A stretch of 64,000 nucleotides of DNA from Gremmenia infestans (Eukaryota > Ascomycota > Leotiomycetes > Helotiales > Hamatocanthoscyphaceae): the NCBI GenBank assembly GCA_032629725.1, contig JAFEVB010000015.1:372001-436000 (forward strand), written 5' to 3'. Shown piece by piece: positions 1 through 12,064 of this stretch; position 1 is the first letter of the stretch; each line of letters begins with the position of its first letter. A program made the translations under genes and the position numbers. The notes beneath the pieces are model-generated. The model had not been told where the DNA came from. It was given only the letters and a program-made list of their open reading frames with translations, and ran no database searches.

Positions 1-2050
1 CTGCTTACTGTATGCTTAGCGTCTTGGCGCAGTTATGCGTTATGAAAAATCGGTGTGATTTCGTTAGGATCCTTTTTTATTCCACGCCTTTTTAAAACGG
101 TAATGTAAGGAAATCTCAAACGCCAGTCTTTCAAATTCGTCTCGTATACAATTGGTTAATATCTCTACTCTGCTCAGGCGCTACTCACGCGCGCCTTGTC
201 CCCCACGAATCGGTTGAAACTTAGGATACTGTAAACCACCTTGAAGTGCGAAGTCGTTTATTCCCCAAGGTGCTTTTGGTAGTGCACCGGAGGAGCTTCC
301 GGAGGAGCAGACTAGGGTGATGAGAGAGAGGCTAGACTACAGGGTAAAGGGATCGTTGTCTTAGAGAAGGATGTTTGGAGGGGGTAGGTAGGATGAAAAG
401 GGGAACGGTGATTGGATGTGGGGATCTGGGAATTTGTGTCTGAGTGAAGTTCAATAAGCGTCTTCCGACTTATTATCGTTGGTTTTGAACGTTCCACGCC
501 AACTAGCATATTATAAATTGTATGCCGGTTTTTGCTGTCTACCGTGACGCTTCTTGTTTTTGTCAAGACCGACGCATCGGCTTTCGGAACACATCCGCCA
601 ATATTTGCTCCTTAAGTCAAGGCTGTCAAGGCTGATTAACAGCTTGAAGAAAGAAGACTGAAATAAAACGTACGTAAGAACGATGGATGGTTTGATTATA
701 ACGTCCTGAAGCACAAGCTTGAATCTAGTCGGGGGAAAATTGTCTGGAAGCCGGAAGGATGCAAACACCGCGGCCATCCCAATTGTTTGTATGGCGTGTT
801 GCTTGGTTCATCGCTGCCGTAACAAACGTATCGATATACCATGGCTATGTGTGGGAATCTTGGTATACATTTGAAGATGTGGCTGCATTGTAATCTTAGG
901 AAGTGTGGCAGGAGGCAGCTATTTATTCGTGGGCGCCTGAATCCTACAGCCGCCCCTTCTCTACAATAGCCCTTCCTCCATTCAGAATGCTCCTAATACT
1001 GCATAAGCCATTCTAATCATGCTCCTCCTAAGCCTGCAAATGATATCGTTCCCCGTACTAAATCCGCCATATTGCCATTCCTCCACATTCTACCATACCG
1101 CGTAAATCATGTATGTCAACCCTATGCCCGAAGACAAAAGAATCGCGGTAAGGGAGCGAGAGCCATAAGAAGTCATGAAATGTGAAACAAGCGATTAACA
1201 GACAACAAACCAAAAGGTATATCAACCGTAAGTTGAAAAGGAGCTACCACCAGTACCTAGCAGCATGCAGAACAAGAAAAAGAAGAAGATGCTAGACTGG
1301 GCAATTCCACGAGATGTAATCGGACTGGACGAGAACCACTGATTCGTATAGGTGAGATTATAGACCGGGCAACTTTGCGAGATGTCGCTAGTGGGGAGGC
1401 CGAAAGACGAAGCTGTTCATAGATAGATAGCGAACCAACGAGAAGCTGAAACCCTAATTGCATAGACAGAGACCCAGACATAGATTGCGTCCGCTGTGCG
1501 GAGGGGTACCTTGTTCTTGCCGAGTCTCTGCATCGATTTCGACAGGAATTGCGTAACAGTTCACCTATTCCTGAAAGTCTGTTGTGCATGTCCAATTCGT
1601 CTGTGCCCTCGCTGTCCGGCGCCGACAGTCCGAATAACTTGCTCTTGAAAAGCCGGAACCTGGCTCTAGGTCTTTCTACGTGAATAAGCTCGATTAGAAA
1701 TTTAAAAAACTAATCTCTCGACCTCTTAACCCGTTGGTCCATGTCTATGTTTTCGGGCATCCATCTCGTGATCTTTGCGTTCTGGATATCGACTGTTCGG
1801 GCCCGCGATCCTCACAATAAGTCCTCGCTCTCGGAGTCATTCTCCTGATTAATATTGTCGTCCATGACGATCGAGTTGATATTGTCGAGCGAGTTGGTCC
1901 GCTCTCCAGCATGGTGATAACTCGTCCAATAACGCGATATCACTTCTTCTGTAAATATTTACTAGTATAGCTTCGCTGTACCAAGTAAGACAGGACTGCC
2001 ACCGACATTCCACTATCCACATAGAACAGCTACTAACTCGATCAACAAGT
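1..2050. other. Gene-poor stretch, no supported gene
   Basis: About 2 kb with only short open frames on both strands that lack a start context, matching splice sites or recognisable protein character. The overlapping frames near 312-777 and 1257-1595 (minus) look like chance. Nothing else is recognised. Confidence 0.5.
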
Positions 2051-2055
2051 CAGGA

Positions 2056-2600
2056 AAGAGACGCGGATGATGGGTCCCATGGTGCCGCAGAAAGAGAGCA
2101 GAAGAGTTGTGGGTGAAGGACTTCGTCACCAACAAGAACGACACGCTCTTCATGGTCCCCAATCTCAAGTACGTCAAGATCCGCTTCGTCAAGTGTGAGG
2201 AGCAAGGATACCACGTCACGTCGGGGATCGGCGATTACCAGGCATGCATCCTTAGATGCGGTACAGGACCTGCAAGGGCCACACCACGAGGGAGACGATC
2301 GAAGACAGCGGGATTGGGTCCCTTGAAAATGACCGTCAAGACAGTGTACCACGATATCGAGATGAGCGCCGACGGAAAGGTGGAGCAGATATTGACCTAC
2401 ACGGAGAGAAGGACAAATTCAGCACGTACATCGAGACATCCGTGTGGTCTAACACGAATCCCGTCTTGAGCCTGGCGGAGAAGCCTGAAAGAGCAACGCG
2501 AGGGCGGGACGAGATTCTGGAGCTCCCCAACGGAATGGGTGGTAGAATAGTGTATTATATCCTAAGATCCTTACATTGGAAGTTTATGCATCGTAAGCCT
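2056..2600 (+). pseudogene. Frame-broken coding relic, family unknown
   Basis: A strong coding signal runs from about 2056 in one frame: codons with C in the third position and a segment containing LWVKDFVTNKNDTLFMV and KYVKIRFVKCEEQGYHV. After about 2250 the protein-like signal moves to another frame (TCKGHTTRETIEDSGIG), returns to the first (VKTVYHDIEMSADGKVEQIL), and near 2400 moves again (DKFSTYIETSVWSNTNPV). No start is clear, but a branch site plus AG just before 2050 (TACTAAC followed by CAACAAG) suggests an upstream exon once existed. Splicing cannot explain jumps with no intron between them, so I read this as a decayed gene with several small indels. I do not recognise the family. 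Confidence 0.45.
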
Positions 2601-3660
2601 ATTGTTAGCGTTTTGAGGCCCTCGATACAATGCCAAAGAACTTCGCGGGGAATTGAGTGCTGATATTTACCGACCCTTGCCACCATAAAATACGTGATAT
2701 TCTCTCACCTTTAGATCATGTACTGGAGCTGTGGAGAGGGGCGTATGCCGACCAGGCTCAGGGCGAGATCTTGACTGCCCCATTGTCGGTTCCCAAGCAA
2801 CGTACTCAGCTTTTCCCATCCCGTGCGTGTTGATATCCGCATTTTAGGCATTGCAAACTTATTGTAGACATTTTGCAGACATTTTGAACCCGTCAAACAG
2901 GTAGTCGTTACTAGTAACGATCGAGCACCGGGCTTAGATTCGTGTGGCATCCCGCGCCCTTCCTGGAGGGGCTTTCGAGAACGTCGACCTCTTATATTTC
3001 CGTGAAGTTTGACTGGAGGTGGGCAAGCGCGGGATCAAGTGCGTTTTGAGAATATTATGAGCCTGTGAAGCTGCTCATTGGCGTTGATGGTGGATCCCGA
3101 AGAACAGTGTATCATATCCAATGTCATGCCATCCTAACACTGGAACGGTGAGCATCGTCGTAAGCCTATTATTAGCTTTTAAGGACCGCAAACCAACGCT
3201 GAAGCAGTTCTTAGTACCGTGCAAGACTCACCTTGGATCCCTGCCGTACAACGTAGTCTCAGTCCTGGGGGTTTTTCCGAGACCTTTTACCTGTTCCACC
3301 TCGAGGTGGGAAAGTGCGCGGCAGAGTGCGCTATCAAGCTGATGGTCTTACGGGCCTATGAAGCTCCTCCATGGCCCCGCTGGTAAATCTTGAGTGTGTG
3401 AGCATTGTATCGACGGGTCGATTTCCGTATCTTAAGCATTATAAGCCCATCGTAAGCAGCTTGAACCCCGGGACATTGCGCAGATGTCGCCGTAAATTGT
3501 AACAACAGTATGTGCCCTGCGAGACTCGTGTTGGCGCTTCATTGTAGCGGCTCTCTGATAGTTTCGAGGCATTTTGCCTGTTGCATCTCCACGAATAGTA
3601 TCTGCATGTGGGATAGTGCGCGGCAGGGTACTCCGTCGACACGGCCGCTAACAGACACCA
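2580..3660. repeat. Degenerate tandem repeat, period about 290 bp
   Basis: Related blocks recur at roughly regular spacing. One landmark is a 'taagcctatt-ttagc-ttttgag' block near 2592, with versions near 2860, 3160 and 3445. Another is a 'gtgggaaagtgcgcggcag' block near 3307, with versions near 3017 and 3602. Copies are heavily mutated and no reading frame survives, so this is probably an old decayed repeat or transposon-derived array. Confidence 0.45.
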
Positions 3661-5350
3661 GTAATAAACTTATGGGGCAGGTAGGGGGCGGGAGATCGAC
3701 TTCCAGGCTAGTCCCTGAAGCCGAAGGTACACCAAACTTTGATCTAACGTCACAAAACTTCCACCTCCCACACAAACTCATCCTCATCCTCCAAAAACAT
3801 CGAATTGCTGTCCTCTGCAGCGCTACAGAACAATAAAATACCCTTTAAGAAAGACACTTAAGACACTTATGGACATTCTGGTTCAGCTTCGAAGAAACGA
3901 AGGATACACAGCCCTTTTGCATTCACGGCGCCGGCACCTTTATCACCATCAAGTCTTGAACCCATCCGGGATGTTTGCAAGAAGCTTGCGGCGGCATCAT
4001 ACATCAAAACACACGCGACGGTACAAACACGAGCTGGATACATACAGATGACCCACACTTTTGCGAGTGTATGCACATGGGACAGGAAGGCAGAGGTAGA
4101 GCGACGCTAGGGACATTACGCAAGCCCGGATGTTGCAGACGCTCGCAAACTTTCACCCTGATGTAGACTCGGGGACAGAAGACACTGCTGTGGCCTTCTA
4201 GGACGATGCTTACGGAGACTAGCTACATATTCAGAGACACAGCCAACGATGGCGAGGGAACGAGCAGCCAGAATTTCAAGAACGCATGCGGAACGAGGAA
4301 GAGGGATGAGTCGAATGATACGAAGCCGGCGAAGGAACAGATGGAGCCTTCCTTCCCCCGACCCTTCAATTACAGCCCTCATATAATGATGGATGAGAGC
4401 ACCGTGGAGATCCCAGTTGGCAAAGGATCCTGGAGGTTCCCGGCACCCGACTACCAGGCGGGACGAGTTGTGGAATGAGTACCGTACCCCACGTATGGCG
4501 ATGATCTAGTGATACTTGTCAAGACCATGACGCCTACGGCATCTACAGAGCAGCCTATACAGGACAATGTAGTAGGCTGACCTGGTGGAACGATCGGCAC
4601 GGCGTCATCATTGTGCGGAACCTGACTAGAGCCACACACTCCGAGCTACTTACTATCGAATCTCTGAGATAATATAAGCTCTCCTGCAAAGTTGCAAAAC
4701 CTTCAGCTCCGTTGTACTACCATTTCCTGGCTTTTCTTGTCTCTCAGTTTTCAGTACGAGCATCACTTGTTTGTCCACTTGAATTGTCTCTGCTTATCTT
4801 GAATATTGAACTTTTCGCGTCCTTCTCTATAGAAATGAGCACTCCCAAGTGAGCTGGATGTTTCATCTTCAACTGGAAGTGGAACGCTTGTTGGATTCAG
4901 TGAACCAAGTTTTAATCATGTGGGCACCACACGCTTGAATCAATATGAGACATTATGGCTTTCGGTTGAGGCACTCTTCAGCCGTATCACAACTCAGCTC
5001 CTATTGATTCTTGATTTTGAATTCGAAATCGAAATCGAAATTTGCTTGTTGCTTGCGTTCCTAAGTAAAACTCTTCCAGCCACACTTGTGGGGTCTGGAT
5101 ATTTAAAACTGAAATGGAAAACAAGCTTCATCAATGCTTAAAGAAGAATAGCTCCCCGATAAACTGTATTGTATGAGGACAACCTTTTGCACTCCTGATG
5201 ATCATGTCACATTCCCAATGTCTGGCATAAAATGTGATGATCTACTGCATTGTTGTATTGCTTGCCCGGTGTAGGCAACTTCCGTATGGGCAGCGGCGTT
5301 CTTTCTTTACAATGAAATGCATGTAGCGTCTTTCACGAAAGATACGCAAG
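3661..5350. other. Intergenic, possible second coding relic
   Basis: The frame near 3950-4110 shows protein-like codons (VCKKLAAASYIKTHATVQTR) that end at a stop, and 4206-4478 holds another short open frame. Neither connects to a convincing start or splice site. A small GAAATC repeat lies at about 5020-5040. The last 200 bases are the 3' flank of the coiled-coil gene on the minus strand. Confidence 0.35.
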
Positions 5351-6452
5351 TCAAGTCTCGCTGTCATCTGCCGCAGATGTTTCATCTTCATCCACGTCTG
5401 TAGTAGACCAAATGGTTTGATGAAACACTAGAGCAGCATTTTGAAGTAAATGCCCCAAATGCTTCAATTTCTCCACTTGTTCGTTATCTATGTTCAGTTA
5501 TTAGTCATTGTATATTGAGGGCTTGGTGTTCAAGTTCTTACGCTCTTCCTCCAACTCGGATCTTATCTTAGAGGTATCGACGTCGTGCAGCTGAGAAGAG
5601 TCGGCAAATCGATTACCCTGTCCCCAGTGTATGTTGAAGAGGACCTGTAGGCCATTCAAATAGTTTTGTAAGGCCACTTGAAAGTCCATGTGATCGCTTT
5701 TCAGCCCCTGGATATACTCGCACTGAGCTTCATTTTTTCTTCGTAGGGCTCTAATCTGCTCGCTTTGAGCCTCGCTGTTGGTTCGTAGGGCTTGAATCAG
5801 CTCGTCTTGAGCCTTGCTCTTCGTTCGTAACTCTCGAATCATATTTGCTCTATCGCCCAGCGTCCTCTCATTATGTAGGGAATCAGAATTCAATATCTCA
5901 GCATATAGATCCTTTTCAATTATTGCTGTCGCACAATCCTTGGTCTGCTTTTCCAGCTTTCCTCGCAGTTCGGCGACTTCGTGCTCAGCTTTTTCAAGGT
6001 ACTTGCGAGTGATATGCAGTTGTTCGGCTTTGTCAATAGATTCGTTTAAGGGGGTAGTCTGCATTCCTTAGTATTAGCCATGTTACAAGGCCCGTCGCGA
6101 AGACTTGAGTGCTGATAATCTCGTACCTTCGTCTGGTTCATCTCCAATGGGATAATCCCGCTTTGCATAGACTGGGACGTCGCCATTCTCTCTTCTGTCT
6201 CCTGGGCATCCATGCTAGGTGCTGTCCTGTGCGAACGATTTGTTTTTCTTGTTGCGAGAGACTGTTGTGAGTCGAATAAAGGCTCTGGGGTCCAGTAAAA
6301 GGTGGCAGTCGGCATTTATATGTACTGACAAATGTCACAAAAGTTGTGCGCGTACCTGAGAATACCGCAAACTCATTCCGCCGCCTTTTTTTTGACCTGA
6401 GAGAGAAGTGTCGATACCCACGCCTCAAAAGTTGAGCTATTTTTCTCTTCAT
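5351..6452 (-). CDS. Coiled-coil protein of unknown function, 4 exons
   Basis: The model is 6452..6356, 6284..6127, 6058..5542 and 5475..5351, giving 298 aa; all three introns (66-71 nt) have GT-AG ends and the reading phase is kept throughout. The N-terminus is basic (a KKRRR run after about 20 residues). Residues 90-210 form a long coiled coil, including a repeated pattern of the type LRTNSEAQSEQIRALRRKNEAQ. The C-terminal exon reads LKHLGHLLQNAALVFHQTIW, followed by an acidic Asp/Glu/Ser tail. I do not recognise the family. The basic start could be a nuclear signal, but that is inference. It opens a run of small minus-strand genes. The exon 1-2 junction is the least certain, because an alternative start lies at 6315. 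Confidence 0.6.
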
Positions 6453-6796
6453 CGTTATATCTTGCGCTCTGAAGGATTCTTGTGGTTGTTAATCACTTTC
6501 TGCCTGCAAATAAATTAATATAATCCGTCTTATAAAGGGCGATTTTGGTAAATTAAGTTGAAAGAAAATGATCACGTTCTTTAAGTAGTTATTCTCGTAC
6601 ATTCACGTAGCATCAAGGTACATTATTTGTAAATCTCTTCTATTGGCAAGATGATAATGTAGCTATCATCATAGCACCAAATTGCAAGTGCATAAACAGC
6701 TTCCGAACGCGAGGACGGACCTCCAGCTCTCTCCCCATCTCCCTCTCCTCCTCCCTCTGTGTCCCTTCTCTGCCATTGTCCAGCCGATGTGCGAGA
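6453..6796. other. Short intergenic gap
   Basis: AT-rich spacer between the start of the coiled-coil gene and the end of the next minus-strand gene. It includes their presumed promoter and 3' end; no other signal is seen. Confidence 0.4.
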
Positions 6797-7168
6797 CTAG
6801 TAGTAGTTGACTGGGTGTGGGAACTTGGCGTTCAGGAAGTCGATAACGTCGTCGTAGAAGCCGCTCCTCGTGGCATAGCCACTCATAAATGGCCGGCCAT
6901 GTCGCCCCGCTATTGAACAACTGTTAGAAATACATAGGAGCAGGGGAAGAATCTACGTACCAGTATGTCTCCAGAGCAATTGGTCCCTGATGTACTCCAC
7001 CGCGTCATCCGGGATGTTGAAGTAATGCCTTCCGTCTTGGTATATGGCGCGTCGGATTCTCCAGGCGAGCCTGTAGAAGCGGAAGCCTGTGAGTCCTCCT
7101 ACACTGGATGATTGGTACTCGAACCATCGCAGCTGTGATGTATAGATCAGGCGGTTGTGGTTTGCCAT
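6797..7168 (-). CDS. Small protein of unknown function, 2 exons
   Basis: Exons 7168..6961 and 6909..6797 join through a 51-nt GT-AG intron to give 106 aa. The protein starts MANHNRLIYTSQLRWFEYQ, has an aromatic and Arg-rich middle (GFRFYRLAWRIRRAIYQDG), and ends in FPHPVNYY. There is no signal peptide, membrane segment or known motif. The start was chosen because the sequence upstream in the same frame is low in coding character. The second exon is supported only by frame continuity and plausible composition. Its 5' flank shares repeated blocks with the flanks of the neighbouring small genes, so the locus may have been shaped by local duplication. Confidence 0.5.
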
Positions 7169-7339
7169 TGTGGTTGTTTGTGAGATTGCGTTTGATGTTT
7201 GCTTGTTCGCGGGAATGAGTTTGAGTTTGATGTTGCTGCTGCTGATTCTGGAACTGCTGGGTTGTTTTCCTTTTACTTCATGCTCCACTTGGCGAGTGAC
7301 TATTTTGGTCTAGTACCGCAGCCTCATCAACCGCGGCTT

Positions 7340-9095
7340 TGTCGAATTGATGCTCTAGAAGCGTCTCTGGGTGGCTTTACTGATTACTTAATGCGATTAA
7401 CTGAATTTATATGTCTTTTATGAGGCAAGCTCTGTAGAATAGTTAAAAGTAACAAGTAGTCTATGTGCTTTAACTCCTTCACTGCGTTGCGGCTGACTCC
7501 CCCTAAAGTCGCGAAATCGATACGCGAATATGGAATTAAAGGCTCTCGGTTCGTATAAAATATCTACACCCAGCATGTAAAAATATTCCAGTTAGTAAAA
7601 TGATCTGAGATAGATCCTAAGGGGACTTTCCTTCTTTTTGTAACTTGCGTTTTCGTTGAATTAGTATTCTTGTCTTGTACTCCGCGTCGTCACGTGTCGG
7701 GTTTGAAGTGGGGCGGGCCGCAATCCACTATAGGGGTCAAATGATTCTTGGACGCAGTATCGTATCATATTATGGTATATTGGTTTCATTGATTATTTGA
7801 TGCAGTCAAATGATCTATATGTCTAAGGAGCAAGCTTTGTAGAATAGTTAAAAGCAACGAGGAGTCTGGGTACTGGAAGTGATTCTGGCACGCAGTATCA
7901 CATCACATCATGGTATGGAAGTGTCAAGTTGCATTATTCATGGGTCTGTTGTGTTGATAGAGTTCTTTACTCTGCTGTTGCTCCGATCTGATGTAAATCC
8001 TAAAAACCGCAAGCATTGTCTCTGGTTGCATGAGCAAGTCATTGGAGGATTATTCCATCCCCGTCCGTACCGCCATCATGTCTCTTTCATATCAGCTCCC
8101 CCCTCTCCAGCATCTGCGCGCGCATCCCCCAGCTCAATCCTGACCTTGGCTAGCTCCATCGGAAGGAAGAATATCAGCAATCTGCGATTGAAGATCAGCG
8201 ATCTGCGATCGGTGTCTTTCTCCTTCAGTGTTGAGGTCGCGAATTTCTGCTCGCAGCTTGCGGATTGTCGGTTCACAGCCGCCATGGAGCATGCGCCACC
8301 TAAGATCGAATTGGATCAGTTCGGAAGGGCCGACGGCGCCTGGCCTGAGCCCAATCAGTGCCGCATGATGGATTTCCTCGCCGGCGGCGATGTACTGAAC
8401 CGCCCCGCTGAAGTCGGCTTTGATGGCAGCAATCACCGCAAGGCAGAGTGCACAGTCGTGGGCTTGCTTTTGGCGTAGGACCGGTGGGTTGTTGGGACTG
8501 GTACCCAAATCGGCTGTTGATTGCACATTCGTTAGGAGTATACAGAGGACGGGGAGAGGTTTACGTACCATAGAGGTCTTCAACAATGGCATCTGTGCAG
8601 TATGCTTCGCAGGGCCAGCAAATTCCACCACCATGATGTTCCTTCTTGTGCTTGTTGACAACGATGAGAACGCAGCTGAAGAGCACCTCCAAAAAGTCCT
8701 CGGGCGGACCTCCAGCCAGACTGATCTCCTCCTTGATGCGATCTTTCTCGGAGAGGTAGGTCCTGACAGCCTTTTTCTTCCCCGTGCTGTTCGTTTTGTT
8801 CGTGGTATTCGTGCTTTTCGACTCGATTTTTGTGTGCGTGTGTCGGTTATTCAAGAGTTCTCTTCAAATTTTCAAGTCTTTTTGATTTTGCGCTAATACT
8901 ATCCTTGTTCTAGATACCCCTCCCCCCCGTCCAAGCGTCACCAGCCGTCATTCAATTGAAGAAGGGGCAGGGTCTGATGCGTCAGAGAAGGCTTATCGTA
9001 TTTTACTGGTGCTCTAGAAGCTTCCTATGGGGATAGCTTGATCACAGTAATGCTTTATAGAGTGCAATTAAATGATCTAGATGTCTCGTTAGCGG
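7340..9095. repeat. Repeated blocks in the spacers between small genes
   Basis: Direct repeats: 'gcaagct(c/t)tgtagaatagttaaaag' at about 7425 and again at about 7831; 'cgcagtatc' preceded by 'gattct' and followed by 'atc.tggtat' at about 7742 and 7880; 'tgctctagaagc' at about 7350 and 9009, each followed by an 'aatgatctagatgtc'-like block (about 7405, 7808 and 9068). The pattern suggests that spacer DNA was copied two or three times. The real gene at 8134-8854 sits inside this span. Confidence 0.5.
8134..8854 (-). CDS. Cys-containing coiled-coil protein, unknown function
   Basis: Exons 8854..8569 and 8513..8134 join through a 55-nt intron (221 aa). The N-terminal 35 residues are basic and Thr/Asn-rich. 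They are followed by an acidic-hydrophobic segment and a Cys-rich patch with ICWPCEAYCTDAIV; exon 2 begins with a second patch, DCALCLAVIAAIK. The C-terminal 50 residues (IRKLRAEIRDLNTEGE onward) predict a coiled coil with the repeat SQIADLQSQIADIL. The two CxxC-type patches could bind metal, but no known finger matches. The start at 8854 is the first Met of a good open frame. The gene is flanked on both sides by duplicated spacer sequence. Confidence 0.5.
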
Positions 9096-9695
9096 CTGGT
9101 TTTGGAACATTCTCAAAGAGGAATAGATACTACACTCTGAGTGAGTATCACATAGCATCGCACCACAAGCATTATTGATAGATTCTTCGTATAGACAAGT
9201 ATTCGCAGTAATTTGGAGGTTGATTACTGGTCTGCAAGTGCTGTAAACCCAGAAGTTGTGGTATTTGCTCCTCCTTGAAAATAGAAAATACACAAGTGAC
9301 TTCTTAGTCTCTAAATTCTCTCCCTGCCGTAAAATCCTCTATCCGTATCTGCAAGTGTGTACCATTCCTTATAAATTCTGTGTCATTGGGCAAGGAAAAT
9401 TGGCATGCAGCGTCGCACAATAGGTTTCAAGCATTGAAGCACGTTCTGGAGTCTTTTCATAGGAAAAAGGTTCAATATTCCGTGTAAAGAGTGCCATATC
9501 CAAGCGCTCGACAGCTTATCATCTGGTGCATTTCAACACAGCCAGTTCCATAATATTCCCACGGGTCTCCCCTACCCCTACCCCTATCCATCCATCCATC
9601 CATCCGTCCTCCGTCATAGTGCAGTGCGCCGCGCTCTCCTCTCAAAGGTCTAAATAACCATCAGTGTCAGATCCATAGCTACAGCACAAATATGA
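8855..9695. other. Intergenic, simple repeats at 9571-9607
   Basis: AT-rich spacer containing three CCCCTA units followed by an ATCC run (about 9571-9607). It also carries one of the duplicated blocks described at 7340-9095. No gene is seen. Confidence 0.4.
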
Positions 9696-10029
9696 CTACA
9701 TACTGGAGGCAATGGGGTCCATGTGGTCGCGGATCCAGAAGGAGTCGTTGAGCAGATCTCTCACTTCTGTGTCGCATTCTTGCAACTCGTCGAAGGAGAG
9801 ATCACTGGATGGGAACGGCAATGCCGCCGATCCTGCTCCCAATTCGACTGTTGCAAAGTGTGTTAGCAAGACGTGACTTGGAACGAGGACAGAGCCTATC
9901 TATCCACATACCCATATTCGCCCAGATCAGAGCTTGGATGATGTATTTAATCTTCTCAGAGGACATTTTCGGGCTGAGACGAATCCGAACGTATCCCGCG
10001 ATTACGTTTCTTGCTTTAAGTGACAACAT
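9696..10029 (-). CDS. 89-aa protein of unknown function, 2 exons
   Basis: Exons 10029..9912 and 9847..9696 join through a 64-nt GT-AG intron with a clear branch site (TGCTAAC). The N-terminal half is basic (LSLKARNVIAGYVRIRLSPK). The C-terminal half is acidic (SSDLSFDELQECDTEVRDLL) and ends in DPIASSM. There is no signal peptide. I do not recognise it. The sequence just upstream (10081-10145) has a relative near 63.1 kb, so the promoter or 5' leader region is duplicated in this window. Confidence 0.5.
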
Positions 10030-10080
10030 TTTCTTGATTTAACGGCTTTGCTTGTGAAGATGGGTATGGTTTTGGTTCAG

Positions 10081-10145
10081 GCTGTCGAGTGCGAGATTAC
10101 TTCTGACTTGCTGCGAGAGGAACCTGTTCATTCAATTTAACGCTA
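10081..10145. repeat. Dispersed repeat, copy 1 (copy 2 near 63.1 kb)
   Basis: The block 'gctgtcgagtgcgagatta' followed by 'ctgacttgc', 'gagagga' and 'tgttcattcaatttaacgcta' recurs with a few changes and one small insertion at 63109-63188. The order of the blocks is the same in both copies. Confidence 0.6.
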
Positions 10146-11272
10146 TCTCACAACTTTCAATTCCCTAGGAAGTCCCTATTCACACTATCCAGGCTCTATT
10201 CATTTCTTCAATGAGCTTTTCACAATCTCTCGGATTTTTCCTTTTCTCTGGTGCAAGTAAGTACCGAAGGAAGTAAGATATTAATTAGAAATGCATGCTT
10301 ATAGTTAAAAGGCTCTTCTAAATCACCGGCCAAGCAAGATATTTGATTCTAGGAATAAGCAGACTGCATTGCATATTATACTTGTAGAATACGGCAGGTT
10401 TTCATCTCATGGGGCTATAGTGTAACCCCTTATGGCTATACTTAGTTGAGCATTGGTAAAGTATTTACCAATATACCAATATAATATGGCAAATTTCATC
10501 TTGTACTCCGTGGAAATGCTTCATGTTCGTCTTGTATTGTTTATGCTCCTCACAGTAAACCTTCGATGTTAAGCTTGGCGGTTATTTCCGTCTGGTAATG
10601 GGATGTCACGTCCAAAAAAGCTAGCAAAGCCATTGTAAATCTCTATTGTACGCTCTAGAAAACAGTAGGGAAACGAGCATGTGGTATAAACTTCAGGTTA
10701 CATTACACTCCAAGCTGGTACACAGTGTTACCGAAACTCTTAGCTGGCTTGCCCACTCTTCTCCTGCCAACCCTTTTGTCCCGTTCGCCCAAACTCGACA
10801 ACCTCAACCTTGATGGAAAGAGATGGTGGTTGAAGAACTAAGATCCTCCGAGTCATAATTAGATCGCGGTCGCGCGATCCCGTTGTTGAGCAGACGGATC
10901 TTGGCAGGCCGTCTGGACGGGGCGACGTCGACAAAATCACCTCCGGATGCAGTATCCAGGTCTAGTTGTGACCGAAACAAGTGAAATGTAGAGCACTAGG
11001 TGCTTTCGTCCTGCCTTGATGTTGGCAAGAGAAATCCCCACGCCCATCTGATTTTCCACATGATCACTTCAAGGCAATACTGCCATCCATGTCGATTTGA
11101 ACTGCACGCTTGCCCTTTTAGCGCTTCAAGTCATGTCTTCAAGTCTCGTCGTTCTGTGCTATGACTCTGAAAGCAAGCCGTTGTTCTTTTGCGCCGCGTA
11201 GTCCGTGGCTAAGCACCTGTTCTCCACGCGCTTTCGACAGCAATGTTTTGGTTATCAATGTCGTAATTTCAT

Positions 11273-11340
11273 GTGAACAACAGCAAGAAATCATCCTATC
11301 GCATCATTTAACTCGCGCATGATTTCTTGCTGTTGTTCAC
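11273..11340. repeat. Perfect 22-bp inverted repeat (hairpin)
   Basis: Arms 11273-11294 and 11319-11340 (GTGAACAACAGCAAGAAATC and its continuation) are exact reverse complements separated by a 24-nt loop. As RNA or single-stranded DNA this would make a very stable hairpin. It may be a transposon end pair or foldback remnant. Confidence 0.85.
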
Positions 11341-11356
11341 TTTGCAGCAAAGTCTG

Positions 11357-11794
11357 ACTTGAACGCCAGCTGAGTGCAAAGTTGAATTTCAAGATCATAT
11401 CAAGGCCATGTTTGTATCCAACTCAACCCCGGCCGTGGCGGGCGAGATAGTATTGGCAGGCGAGGATTTCGGTGCAGACACCGACCCTGAGCGGATCATG
11501 GCAGCGCCATATACTCGAGTCGGTTTGGAACAGTGCTAGATAGTGGTCGAAACCGAACTGCTGCCTGTCCATTGATGGCGTCACCTCTGAGCATCTGCTC
11601 TCTTCGCGGTCTCGACGTCGCTAGGAAACATCATCTGTCCGCAATGAACTTTGCTGTTATCGTGGTAGTTGGATTTGGTATTGGGATCGAAGACTTTTAG
11701 CAAAGGATTCAACGGAGCCGCAAGAGCTCCTCCCAGCTTTAGCACGCGGCGGTTCCTCGAGAGGAATGCGCATAACTTGAACGCCAGCTGAGTG
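11357..11794 (+). repeat. 20-bp direct repeat pair
   Basis: ACTTGAACGCCAGCTGAGTG occurs at 11357-11376 and again at 11775-11794, about 418 bp apart, with no coding context. It starts 17 bases after the hairpin at 11273-11340. Confidence 0.8.
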
Positions 11795-12064
11795 TCAGGA
11801 ACAGCGCATGTTTGTAACTTGCTCCGATGGACATGTTCATGGCATCCTGTCGCGCATCATCTACCTCACTGGTTAGTAATAGGCAACTTTAAGAGTTCAT
11901 TAAACCTACTGAGATAGTTCCGTAGAGCGCACATTGGCTGAGAATAGCTTTTTGGTCTCGATGGCTGGGAATGATACAAGTCCGTCAACTTCCATGCTGA
12001 TCTCGGCGATGGAGGTGGACACAATATGCTCAACTTCCATGGCATGCTGCAATCATCTGGATGA

